A stretch of DNA of 51,366 nucleotides from Chytriomyces cf. hyalinus JEL632 (taxonomy: Eukaryota > Chytridiomycota > Chytridiomycetes > Chytridiales > Chytriomycetaceae). A program made the translations under genes and the position numbers. Below, one piece after another: positions 9,849 to 22,324 of the stretch. The notes under the pieces were generated by a model, which saw only the letters and a list, made by a program, of their open reading frames with translations, did no database searches and was not told the DNA's origin. Each line of letters begins with the position of its first letter. Within the stretch, counting starts at the first letter, position 1. The stretch covers positions 1 to 51,366 of the forward strand of contig JAIWWG010000154.1 of the NCBI GenBank assembly GCA_025435555.1. The letters run 5' to 3'.

Positions 9849-10556
9849 CTAGTCAGAGTAGATTGAACCTTGCATGCAAAGTCTGGCTTCCCATTGGTTT
9901 GTGTTTACCAGTCGTACTTCTTCCAAGAAGTTTGCTAACGTTTTTCCAGGTGGTACAGGATCCCAGGTTGACTTGAACATCAGCCATATACCGTTTTCGA
10001 GGCCCTTGACCAAATCACGAATCTGGGCCTTCTCATCGAGTTCTGTACTACCAGCCATTCTTGCTGCTGCATTGTAGAACCCAATCTTATCTTGCTTGAT
10101 GCGTAGATAATCTTCCAGCTTGGAAGTCCATCCTGTCTCATCACTTGTTTGCTTGTAGGACTTCATTTGGACCAACAGATTGTCTAGGTCTTCACCACCA
10201 ACAACAGCAAGGATAGCACGACGAATAGCCTTGTACATTTCGTGAGCTGTAGCAACTCCAGCACCGGTAGTGATATGGTACAGTGTTTCATCAACTCTGC
10301 CAAGCAGAATCCTTCTGACCTTTTGATCCTTTATCTCCCAGGACTTGATAATCTCAGCATTGGAACCTGGAGCAGGTCTGGCCATCGTACCATCGAGGAT
10401 GAGTATCATATTGTTGCCATCCACTTCATCATCCATGACCTTGCAACGAAGCTTGTAGTCCCACTTAGCCAAGTGGTTGTAGTTGTTCAGACCAATGGTA
10501 GTGCCACGCTCATCCAGAAGCTTTTTGAGGTAACTGTTGGTGTCTTTGTTTGCCAT
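9849..10556 (-). pseudogene. Ty1/copia-type gag, 3'-truncated
   Basis: It starts at the ATG at 10556 (MANKDTNSYLKKLLDERGTT...). The N-terminal gag fold typical of copia elements (UBN2-like) is readable: WDYKLRCKVMDDE, GRVDETLYHITTG, AHEMYKAIRRAIL, QMKSYKQTSDETGWTSKLEDYL, GFYNAAARMAG. The frame closes at 9849, but a lysine/serine/glycine-rich continuation (DKHGHESEEKSHNKSKGL) appears in another frame down to ~9700. The zinc knuckle, protease and pol are absent, so this is a deleted 5' end of an element whose leader (10557-10740) lies to the right. It may belong to the same family as the pol at 35780-39170, which lacks this part of gag. Confidence 0.75.
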
Positions 10557-10599
10557 TTCGATATTGATCAATTTGTATCGTAGACTCGTAGCTATCAAT

Positions 10600-10622
10600 C
10601 ACGCGAGAGTCAGACTCTTAAT
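10600..10622 (-). other. Possible primer-binding site complementary to tRNA-Lys(CUU) anticodon arm
   Basis: On the plus strand the sequence TCAGACTCTTAATCTGG (10606-10622) reads like a tRNA-Lys(CUU) anticodon stem-loop: CAGA / CTCTTAA / TCTG with anticodon CTT. It lies in the leader of the minus-strand gag, so element RNA would be complementary to that arm. Some copia elements (Drosophila copia, yeast Ty5) prime from an internally cleaved half-tRNA, though with initiator Met. The rest of the tRNA is absent, so it is not a tRNA gene. The functional reading is inference. Confidence 0.45.
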
Positions 10623-10647
10623 CTGGTAAGTTTTCGTAGTAACTATC

Positions 10648-10740
10648 TGCACACGTTACTGGTTAAATGCGGTCGGTTTATTCAAGAGGAAGGGGAATCA
10701 TACCTGCACACGTTACTGGTTAAATGCGGTAACGTGTGCA
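10648..10740 (-). repeat. LTR-like terminal segment with direct and inverted repeats
   Basis: A 26-bp sequence (TGCACACGTTACTGGTTAAA...) occurs at 10648-10673 and again at 10705-10730. The second copy continues into GTAACGTGTGCA, making a hairpin at 10705-10740 with perfect 12-bp arms and a 12-base loop. The whole has TG...CA ends and contains TTGAATAAAC on the minus strand. It sits where the 5' LTR of the minus-strand gag should end. A 93-bp size is short for a full LTR, so it is probably a deleted one. Confidence 0.5.
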
Positions 10741-10839
10741 CCCAAAGACCTCTCGCTTAAATACCGAAATAAGAAATAGAGAAACTTCGAGAAAAAACAT
10801 TTGAAATCAACAAAAAAAATGCCAAGCACTTAAAACTTA

Positions 10840-11098
10840 AATCCGCAACAACTTCATGTGACTCGAAGCTTTCACAGAGACGTTCGAAGACATGGACAAA
10901 CGAATCAAGACGCTCGATCTGAGCAACAATCAGCTCAGTGGGTTGATTCCTGAGAGTCTTAATCGGTGTCGTCATTTGGGGCAGCTTGATCTGAGTGGAA
11001 ATTGTTTTGAAGGGGACTTGCCGGAACGTTTTCAAACTCAGTCGGCAGAAAAATCAGTGGTTCAGTTGCGTTGGCAGATGGTTAATAGCGAATCTTAG
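10840..11098 (+). pseudogene. F-box/LRR protein gene copy 4, C-terminal fragment
   Basis: This is the family's last LRRs and cap: RIKTLDLSNNQLSGLIPESL, LGQLDLSGNCFEGDLPERF, then a charged tail ending at the TAG at 11096-11098. The block corresponds to residues ~620-720 of copy 8. No F-box or upstream LRRs accompany it; retroelement sequence lies to the left. It may be the far end of copy 3 after the middle was lost. AATAAA follows at ~11130. Confidence 0.8.
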
Positions 11099-11369
11099 TC
11101 GTCGGATATAGCTGGTGGTGGGATGGCTAAATAAAATGTTTTCTTGAGTTGTATGACTCCAGCAGAGGTGACGACAATTTCTCGTCACGCGTTCGGCAAT
11201 TCCGCAGGTGGAGCTAATCCAAGGGATAGTGTTTATAGATCCGGGAATGGCTGTTCCGATCCGTCTTTCCTGGCACTCATTTTGCATTTGAAATCTATTC
11301 AGCAAACGTGGATACAATAAAAAAGATAGAAAACACTTGTTACCTTCCCACAATCGAATAACCCCAAGA

Positions 11370-13939
<2,570 letters not shown>

Positions 13940-13959
13940 AACGTTTGTATCTCTTCTCC

Positions 13960-13965
13960 AATAAA
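13960..13965 (+). promoter_or_regulatory. Poly(A) signal of katG
   Basis: AATAAA lies 20 bp after the katG stop codon. Confidence 0.7.
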
Positions 13966-14106
13966 AACAGTTGAATTTAAGAACTTCCGCGTATGAAAAA
14001 TGGATACGCGTCCAACTGCCATTCTCTCTTTTGAACGTCCGAATGCTGTGCCAAGTCCACTGAGTTCAGCATGTACCACATTTTTTCATCCAATATTTAA
14101 TTATCT

Positions 14107-16346
14107 GTGCTTCCAAATTGGAACCGAGGTCACTGCATCTGCAACGAAGTCCTGCTCGAAATCTTTCTGCAGCTGGATCCGTTCAAGGTCGCAAAGTATC
14201 GGCGAGTCTGCCGCGCCTTCGACAATGTGTTGACCGGTTCATATTGGGCTCACCTTCAATGCACACACGGGGGACCAAGCGGGCATGTTCTGCCTCGTTA
14301 CGCCAGCAGGTTTTGGGGAGGGTTATTTGGCAAACGTGCAGAGTTCATTCGGTGCCGTTGAGGTCGAGGTATTTCCTGCAAACACTCTGACTGCGGTTCC
14401 AATCAACCCTCACACAGCAACCATCGAGGCTTCCATTTTTGGAAGCCTTCCATGTGTATTTCATTCCCCGAGTAAACCGCGTCGGTTGGCTGGTCCGCTG
14501 CCTAGCGCAATCGGCAGCCTTACTCAATTGACGTCGCTGGACTTGAAAGGCCACACGCTGTCTGGCCCCATTCCGCGCAGTTTTGGCGAACTGACGAAAC
14601 TGACGGATTTGAATTTATTTGGCAATGACATGACCGGCCCAATCCTGTCGGACTTGGCCAATCTCGTCAATTTGAGGAATCTGAATCTTGCTGGCGCGGT
14701 TCTTGATGAATCAATACCCGATAGTTTTGGGAATTTGGTCCAGTTGGTCGATTTGAATCTGTGGCGCAACAATCTTTCGGGCCAGCTGCCAGATATGTTT
14801 GGAGGGATGGATGACCAAGCTGCGAAATCTTTGTTTATGCTACAACCAATTGGAAGGGCCTATACCAGAATCCATTGGTCAATGCGCGCAACTGATGACT
14901 CTGGATTGCGAACAGAACTTATTTTCGGGTTGTATTCCTGGATCGATATTCCAACTACCGTTGCTTTGTAGATTGTATTTTGAAGGAAACTTTGCAATCT
15001 GGGACAGTTCGCCAACTTGCAATGCTGGTGCACAACTCATCGGAATGGAAGACGCGTCACTGACTTCAACTGTTCATGCCACTGCCACATTTTCCACATT
15101 TCCATCGGCGTCGCTTGATTTCGAATCACTGAATGCCGCATCCAATCAAATCAAATCGACGAAAGCAGGCTTGCGCGTGCAAAGGATGGAGTTTCGCAAT
15201 ATATGACTTTGCTGAATGTTTCACACAATCGACTCTCCGGGAGACTTCCAACCTCCATCACTGCGCTGAAAAACCTGGAAACGCTGGAACTGGATGACAA
15301 TAATCTCGAAGGTCCGCTACCAACTGACATTGGGGAGTTGTCAAATTTGCGGACTCTGTTCCTCCGCAGAAACCAATTCTCTGGCGTGATCCCTGACTCC
15401 ATATCCGATCTTGTCGCGTTGGAAGAGTTGCATCTCAGCCGGAACTCTTTTGTTGCCAGCATTCCAAATTCTATCACCACGCTTGTGAATCTCACGTCTC
15501 TAAAATTGCAGCATAATGAGCTTACCGGTCAGCTGCCGACGGACATCAGACTTTTAATCTCTCTTGAGATCCTCAACCTCAGTCACAATCGCTTCTGCGG
15601 CAAAATTCCGGAATCAACAGGAAGCCTTCGTGTTTTGCAACAGCTGGATCTCAGTCACAACCAGCTGTCTGGCGAAATTCCAGTCAGCATCGGTATGCTT
15701 TTAGCAGTCACCGATATTTGCTTAAACAACAACAGCCTTGTCGGTTCCTTTCATCCGGATGTCGGTGATTCGAATGTCCTGAACAATTTAGACCTCAGCC
15801 ACAATCAATTGACTGGTTCCGTGCCGGAAAGCTTTCTGGCGCCGCTTTTGAAAACGCTGAAACTGAATCACAATCAACTGTCAGGTACACTACCACAATT
15901 TGGACTGTCTTGTTCGATTGAAACGCTACACCTGGATCACAATAGATTCTCTGGCCACCTGCCGACGGGCACGCAACAGACGCAGCCGAAAAGTTTGAAT
16001 TTGAGCCACAATCGATTATCGGGCCCCATTTATGGGTTCTTGGTATCGTTTGCATTCATCAAACCCTTGAATCCTCAGCAACAACTTGGTCCAAGGTACT
16101 TTACCGAATTGGTCGCATCAAAAGCTGATTAGAGTTGAAACGCTGGATTAGAGCAACAATCGTTTGAGCGGGTTGATTCCCAAGGATTTTTTGTGTATGA
16201 GTCCTGAGGTAAAGCGGCTGGATCTGAGTGGAAATCTTTTGGAAGGGGATTTGCCGGAACGTTTTCGAACTCTATCGCCGCCGGTGATTTCGTTTAGCTG
16301 GGAGACTGACGTTGAGAACCAGTCGTCCGATAGCTGTGATAGTTAG
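14107..16346 (+). pseudogene. F-box/LRR protein gene copy 5, frameshifted
   Basis: The family start Met is not present; homology begins in the F-box (EVLLEIFLQLDPFKVAKYRRVCRAFDNVL, ~14140-14230). About 25-30 bp are then deleted before VHIG at ~14240, shifting the frame. The LRRs read in three more frames: 14285-~14810 (RRLAGPLPSAIG... to QLPDMFGGM), ~14815-15200, and 15203-16132 (eleven good repeats from LNVSHNRLSGRLP). The cap appears in yet another frame at 16164-16346 (RLDLSGNLLEGDLPERFR). Middle repeats carry the same Ser/Thr-rich interruption seen in other copies (PSASLDFESLN). It is broken in at least four places. Confidence 0.88.
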
Positions 16347-16439
16347 ATGTCTGAATAAGGAGTTTTGAGATTGTGGGATCAAGTGAAGTTGATCAAGCAG
16401 CGTTCAACCGTAAATAAATACCTAAAAATATACCAAGGC

Positions 16440-18487
16440 ATGCCGGACTTACCCATCGACGTCCTGATCGAAATCTTTCTGCAGCTCGATCCGTTCAAGA
16501 TCGCAAAGTATCGACGAGTCTGCCGCTCCTTCAACAACGTATTGAAATCGCATCCCTTCTCGGATCTGATTGGGCTCGCACATATTGGACACACCAACGG
16601 AGGAGTCGAAGTCTTCTGTTTCGTTGCGCCTGAAACCTTTGGGGACTCCTTCTTGACAATAGCGCAGAACCACGTTGACGATGCAATCAATACTGGGCGT
16701 AGAGTTGGAAAATTCAAAAAGTATCCCGTCAGCAGTCTGAAAGTTCTTCCAATCAACCCCCTCAAGACAGTCAACGAGGTGTCCCTGTTTGAATTCTTGA
16801 AAGGCCGCATCTTGTCTGGCCCGCTTCCGCGCGCTCTCGGCAATATGACGAAACTCACAAAGAATGTGAACTTGAAGGGAAATTACGTGACTGGCCCTCT
16901 TCCGTCGGAATTGGGAAATCTGGTTCACTTGAAGATACTGGATCTGAGTGACACGCTTCTTGACGGCACGATACCGGACAGTTTTGGGAACTTGGTCAAC
17001 CTGGAGGTGTTGGACATGTCCAATACCAAGCTGACTGGCTGCATTCCTGAAAGTTTGGGAAACTTGGTGAACTTGGTCAAGTTGAATCTGCAGAACAATA
17101 AGCTTTCTGGTTCGCTGCCAGATATGTTTGGGGGGATGAGCAAGCTGCAAACGTTGTTTTTGTATAGAAACGGTCTGGACGGGCCAATACCAAAATCTCT
17201 TGGTCGATGCATGCAACTGACGACACTGATGTGCCAACTGAATAGATTTTCCGGTCCTGTACCTGAATCGATTTTCCGACTGCCATTGCTTGACAGTGCG
17301 AGTTTCGGAAGCAACTTGATTCTCTGTGAGAGTCCACCAACTTACGACGCGAGTGTCAAAGATGTCGGTATGGAAGCCACATATGATGACTGTGATCCTG
17401 GAATAACTCACTGTTTCTATCAGCATCGATTGATCTCAGTTCACTGAATGTCGCGTCGAATCCAGTCCAAGAAGGCAATGCTTCGCTGCTTCTGTCATAT
17501 CTGGATATTTCGGATAACCAGCTCTCTGGAAGACTTCCAAACTACATCACATCACTGAAAAGCCTCCGGTACCTGTTTCTGCAAGAAAATAATCTCAACG
17601 GTCCGCTACCAACGGAAATTGCCGAGTTGTCACGTTTGTGGAGCCTGCGTCTTTCCTGCAATCAAATTTCTGGCACGTTTCCGGATTCCATCTGTTCGCT
17701 TGCGTATCTCCATGATCTCTCGCTGCAACACAACAGACTGAGCGGTCATTTGCCAAAGGAAATTGGACTTTTGACTTTTCTAGAGGTGTTAGATCTCAGT
17801 CACAATCACTTCTGTGATGAAATTCCAGAGTCGATTGGAAGGCTAAAGCATCTGAGCATTTTGAATCTCAGTCACAATCAGCTCACTGGCGAGATTCCTC
17901 CTGGCGTTTTGATGCTGCACGGTATCGTCAGTCTTCATTTGAACAATAACAACCTTGTTGGTCAGTTGCACCAAGGCATGCAACCTTTCACCCATTTGCG
18001 CGTGCTGGACCTCAGCCACAATCAATTGACTGGTTCCATCCCAGAAAGCATTGTGCATCGGTCCTATTTAGTCACTCTGAACCTGGATCACAATCAATTC
18101 TCGGGTCACCTGCAAGTCGACACGCGAAATCAGAGCTGCATACACAATGTGAACCTCAGCCACAATCAGTTGTTCGGTCCCATTGATGAATTCATATATT
18201 GTCATGTATCTTTTGAAAACTTGAATCTGAGCAACAACCGCTTTGAAGGTGCACTGCCGCGGTGGTCGTTTGGAAACAGCCTAAAAATCAAGACATTGGA
18301 TTTGAGCAACAACCAACTCAACGGGTTGATTCCCGATAGTCTTGAAAATTGCGGTGTGTTGGAGCTGTTGGATTTAAGCGGGAACGAGTTTGAAGGGGAT
18401 TTACCGCAACGTTTTCGAGAGCACTCAGCGGATGAGCCGGTGATTCCGTTTCGTTGGAAGGCCCTGCGATCGAACGATAGTGTGTAG
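16440..18487 (+). pseudogene. F-box/LRR protein gene copy 6, near-intact with one frameshift
   Basis: The ATG at 16440 starts MPDLPIDVLIEIFLQLDPF, the best F-box-like motif in the window. A linker (~100 aa, VFCFVAPETF) precedes nine LRRs, a Ser/Thr-rich interruption, about twelve more LRRs and the cap (LLDLSGNEFEGDLPQRFR). One missing base near 17397 (...DDCDPG / NNSLFLS...) splits it; the restored length is ~682 aa. LRRs are plant-type (LDLSHNQLTGSIPESI), giving a curved solenoid that could bind protein or peptide; the F-box would couple it to an SCF ubiquitin ligase, and no signal peptide is seen. The leader AAAATATACCAAGGC before the ATG is shared with copy 8. Segment 17219-17880 is duplicated at 26493-27154, frameshift included. 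It could be functional if the indel is a sequencing error. Confidence 0.85.
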
Positions 18488-18491
18488 TCTG

Positions 18492-18497
18492 AATAAA
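18492..18497 (+). promoter_or_regulatory. Poly(A) signal of LRR copy 6
   Basis: The family motif GTCTGAATAAA places AATAAA 5 bp after the stop codon. The same motif follows copies 2 and 8, and a near version (GTCTCAATAAA) follows copy 9. Confidence 0.65.
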
Positions 18498-18889
18498 GGG
18501 TATCTGATGATGGGTTTGGGTTGATAATCCGCGCACCCTTTTAAGTCGCGTTCGGCAGTCAGACAGAAACAGTTTTGAATTTTGAGTGTGTCCGAACGTC
18601 CATCGGTCTTGTAAATACATCTGAATGAACTGTATCTGCGAAGTATGGATCCGCATCTCTCGATCTTTCCTTCTCATTTGCGCTCACGATTGTGCCTTGT
18701 CGAATCGCGCACATCCAGAGCACTAATTCCATGCGCGTAATTTCGACGTTAATGATACTGCAATAAAGCAGCCTGTCCGATATCATTGATCCTTTGTCGC
18801 GTTCTTGTCGTTTTCTCGTGTCATGGGAACGCCAGTGCCACGTGCTGCTTTCCCAAATCCTTTGAACAGAACAAAAAACACATTTAAAA
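18498..18889. other. Intergenic spacer shared with 24530-24850
   Basis: No gene seen. Blocks such as AAGTCGCGTTCGG.AGTCAG, CGTCCATCGGTCTT and ATGAACTGTATCTGCGA recur in the same order at 24570-24650, and GCAATAAAGCA.CCTGTC recurs at 24820. The duplication unit of the array therefore includes spacer DNA, not only the genes. Confidence 0.75.
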
Positions 18890-21216
18890 ATTTGAACTGC
18901 TGGTGCCCATCTTTCTGCAACTGGGCCCGTTCAAGGTCGCAAAGTACCGACGAGTTTGCCGCGCTCAACAACCTGTTGACTGCCCGTCCGTTCACGAATC
19001 TAATTGGCCTCGTTCACATTGGATGCGTCCGCGAATGGGTGGAAGTCTTCTGTCTCGTTTCACCAGCATCCTTTGGGGAGGAATTCTTGTCAAACATGCC
19101 AGAACTCGGGTTCAAATCACATCAAGCTGGCTCATTTGAGAATTATCCTGTAAACACTTTGAATGCGTTCCCAATCAACACCCTTACGGCAATCAACGAG
19201 GCTTTCTTGTTTGCAAGCTTCCCTGGCCGTGCCAATGGCAGTCCCAGAAATTTCTGTTTGGCTGGTCCTCTCCCAAGTACATCCCTGAACCTGAGACGCC
19301 ATATGCTCTCTGGTTCGGTTTTGCGCACTTTTGTATTGAGTTTTTGTGAAAGAGTATTCTTTATTCGTCCGAACATGCCGTGTTAAATACTTAAAATAAA
19401 GTCCGATAGAAATGTAATAAGAAAAACCGGTGGCTAATGAACGACAATAAAACAATCTCATGAACCACCCAAGTGCCGCCCAACAATCTAATGGGCGGTG
19501 GCTCTCAGCCGGGGACTTCAACATTTTGGACAGTAAGTATGAAAAGACAAATGAATGTCAGTTTGATGGGCTGCTACGTGAATGGCCCTATTCCATCAGA
19601 GTTGGGTAACCTTATACAGTTGAGGACACTGAATCTCAGCGGCTCGCTTCTTGATGGCGCGATACCCGACAGTTTAGGGAATCTAAATAATCTGGAAGTG
19701 CTGGATATCTCTGACGTCAGGCTGACTGGCTCAATTCCTTCAAGTTTGGGGAGTTTGATCAACTTGATCGAGATGCGTTTCGACCGGAACGAGCTTTCAG
19801 GCAAGTTTCCAGATATATTTGGCCAAAATGACCTGACCAAGCTGCAAGTTCTGTTGTTACATAACAGTCATCTGGAAGGGCCAATACCAGAATCCATTGG
19901 TCAATGCATGTAACTGTCGAAACTTGAGTGCGAACGGAACAGATTTTCTGCCTCTATCCCTGAAGCGATATTCCGGCTGCCAATGCTTGAGATCGCGAAT
20001 TTCGAAAGCAACTTCATTTCCGAAAGTCCACCACCTTACAAAGCGAGTTCCGGTATGGAAGACACGTCGCTGGCTTCAATTGTTTATGCTGACCATATCA
20101 CTGGAACAGTCTCTTCATCTCCATCAGCGCCTTTTGATTTACAAGCGCTGAATTTTGCGTCGAATCGAATCAAGGGAGATAGGCTTGCACTGTTTCTGGA
20201 GCTGGTTCATCGGTTTTTCCTTGGACTCAACAGGAAGTTGGCGGCAATCTCAGTTGTGGTATGTGCGCCGCACCTTCAGCTGTTACTCTCAGAACTGGAT
20301 CTTTCTCGAAATCAGCCTTCCAATCTACATTTCATCATTTACAAACCTCGAGCACCTTAACCGGGAGGAAAATAATTTCGATGGTTTATTTCCAACGGAA
20401 CTTGGGCGGTTAGAAAACTTGAAGTCACTGTGGCTTGCCAGATACCGATTCTTTAGTGTTATTCCTCACTTAATATCCCGTTTTGTCGAGTTGAGAGGGC
20501 TAAACCTCAGCCGGAACTTGTTCATTGGCAAGTTCCACAAATCAATCTGTTCGTTTGTTGATCTAAGTTATCTAAATCTTGAGCACACTGGGCTTAGCGG
20601 TCGTTTGCCGACAGAAATTGGACTTTTGAATTCTCTCCAGTTTCTGCACCTCAGTCACAATCGCTTTTGCAGTGAAATTCCCAAGTCAATAGGAAACCTG
20701 ACGCGTTTTTTGCAGGTGTTGGATCTTAGTCACAACCAAATCACTGGCAAGATTCCATCATGCTTTCAGCTGTCAAAAGGTATTTGTTTGAACAAAACAA
20801 CCTCGTTGGTCCATTGCCTCTGGACTTTGGAGCCTTGACCAACTGAGCACCTTGGACCTCAGCCACAATCAGTTGACTGGTGTCGTGCCGGAAGGCATTT
20901 GGCAGCTGTCCTATTTAGTCACTCTAAACCTGCATCACAATCAACTCTCTGGTCACCTGCCAATGGACACAGGCTGCGAGTGGCGCTATCTGCAAACTTT
21001 GAACCTGAGCCACAATCAGTTATCAGGCCCCCTTCCCTCGTCCATGTTGCGCTTTTCATCCTATGAAAGCCTGGATCTCAGCAATAACAGGTTCTGTGGT
21101 ACCTTTCCCTGGTTGTTTGCAGGAGACATGAAACACATCAAGATGCTTAATTTAAGCAACAACCTATTTGAAGAGGTGGTTCCTGATAACCTTGATATTT
21201 GTCTTGTTTGGCACCA
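18890..21216 (+). pseudogene. F-box/LRR protein gene copy 7, multiply disrupted
   Basis: The start Met is lost; the F-box begins with IFLQLGPFKVAKYRRVCR (~18905), then a small deletion shifts the frame. The linker and first LRR run to ~19328, where a 190-bp LTR-like insertion (19334-19523) sits. LRRs resume at 19560 (GPIPSELGNLIQL...) until an in-frame TAA at 19911-19913 replacing the conserved Gln of CMQL. More LRRs follow in two frames to ~21200 (LNLSHNQLSGPLPSS, MLNLSNNLFEEVVPDNL). The gene then ends abruptly against the dispersed repeat at 21217, without a cap. Clearly dead. Confidence 0.88.
19334..19523 (-). mobile_element. Solo LTR / TRIM-like insertion, copy B
   Basis: A 190-bp insertion, similar along its length to 3587-3762 but in opposite orientation. 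On the minus strand it runs TGTTGAAGTCCCC ... CAAAAACTCAATA. TTTTG flanks it on both sides (19329-19333 and 19524-19528), a clean 5-bp target duplication. It carries CGGACGAATAAAG as a possible poly(A) signal. It interrupts LRR copy 7 between its first and second repeats. Confidence 0.75.
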
Positions 21217-21300
21217 TGGTCAGGATAGACCAGCGCCTTGCTCATGTACTCGATGTGAATATGAGGCTCGAACTTTCTGGGATGCATGAAGATGTTGGGA
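21217..21300 (+). repeat. Dispersed repeat, copy 2 (partner 7865-7947)
   Basis: It starts TGGTCAGGATAGACCAGCG and ends ATGCATGAAGATGTTGGGA. It replaces the C-terminal cap of LRR copy 7. Confidence 0.6.
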
Positions 21301-22324
21301 CCAACCCAAACAAAGTTTTGTCCCGGGTTTTGGTGTTCTCTGCATTTTGATAACAAGTAATATGGCGTGGAGACATTGCAGAAACCTGTTAAACTACAAT
21401 AAAGAAGGACTCAGAATTGAAACAGCAGGCTGACTCGAGAACGAACCGGAAAAAAAAACACAGTGAATACAAACTATCAAGAAAAGAAAAAGTTGAAAGT
21501 ACAGACAGATGCGTGAAGACACAATGGTATTTATTTACCAAGTGGTGACAGGAAACAATGGATCACGCAATAAAGATGGAATCTAGCTTTGCAGAATCTG
21601 ATTGTAAAGGGAAGGCGCGAGAAGGATTCGTGACATTTAAACTACGGGAGGAGTGAAATTGAGACTGATGAAATGAACACTTGCCGACGGAGAAGTTGAT
21701 GGAGTTTGGCGCGACTGAGAAAGAGGATCCACCGATTTTTTATGCATGATATTGGAGTATGCCCAGATGCTATGTAAGCTGCAGCGCTGCGAGACATTTT
21801 GTTGATAATTGATTCGTCGATCGGAACGCAAGGAACATTTGATTTGATGCAATCCCATTTGACATGATCATATTGGATAAAAGGGACAGCGCGCAAACGC
21901 GTCCATGCGCAGATTTAACTGTTCAGCCATTTTCCATTTTCGGACAGATCGATGGAGTTGAAAATTTTCGAACAGATTGAATTGATTGTACGGGCAATAG
22001 GGTTGATTGTTCGATCGCGTCAAACTGAGAGAACTACAGCCCAGAGACTTATCACATGTTTGGAGAGAATTAATGGCATGCATGAACTGGGAGTGATGGC
22101 ATCGGATGTGGCATGTGCATGCGAGCGGCATTGTATACAAGCCGTTGTTTAATGATTCAGATCAGTTGAGGATGAGGTTCCAGTTGATTCGAATGCTTTG
22201 GCCAGCGGTTGGTCAATAGTCGGAGTTTGTGTTTTAGTCGGTGGGCATTGGACACTGCTGAACCCTGTTGAACGTTTTTGCCTGGGCTGCAATTTTATAA
22301 ATAAACTAAAAAATATACCAACGC
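21301..22324. other. Intergenic region with no recognisable gene
   Basis: About 1 kb without a convincing coding frame; the longest frames (60-90 codons on either strand) match nothing I know. The last ~70 bp hold the leader of copy 8, with ATAAACTAAAAAATATACC directly before the ATG, as in copy 6. The left part may be remains of whatever element carried the dispersed repeat. Confidence 0.5.

Noticed and set aside
10590-10660. tRNA-Lys(CTT) gene
   Set aside because: Only the anticodon arm matches; D-arm, T-arm and acceptor stems cannot be formed from the flanks. A retroelement primer-binding site fits better.
21952-22152. 66-codon plus-strand frame in the spacer before LRR copy 8
   Set aside because: No homology I recognise, no leader or poly(A) context; not supported as a gene.
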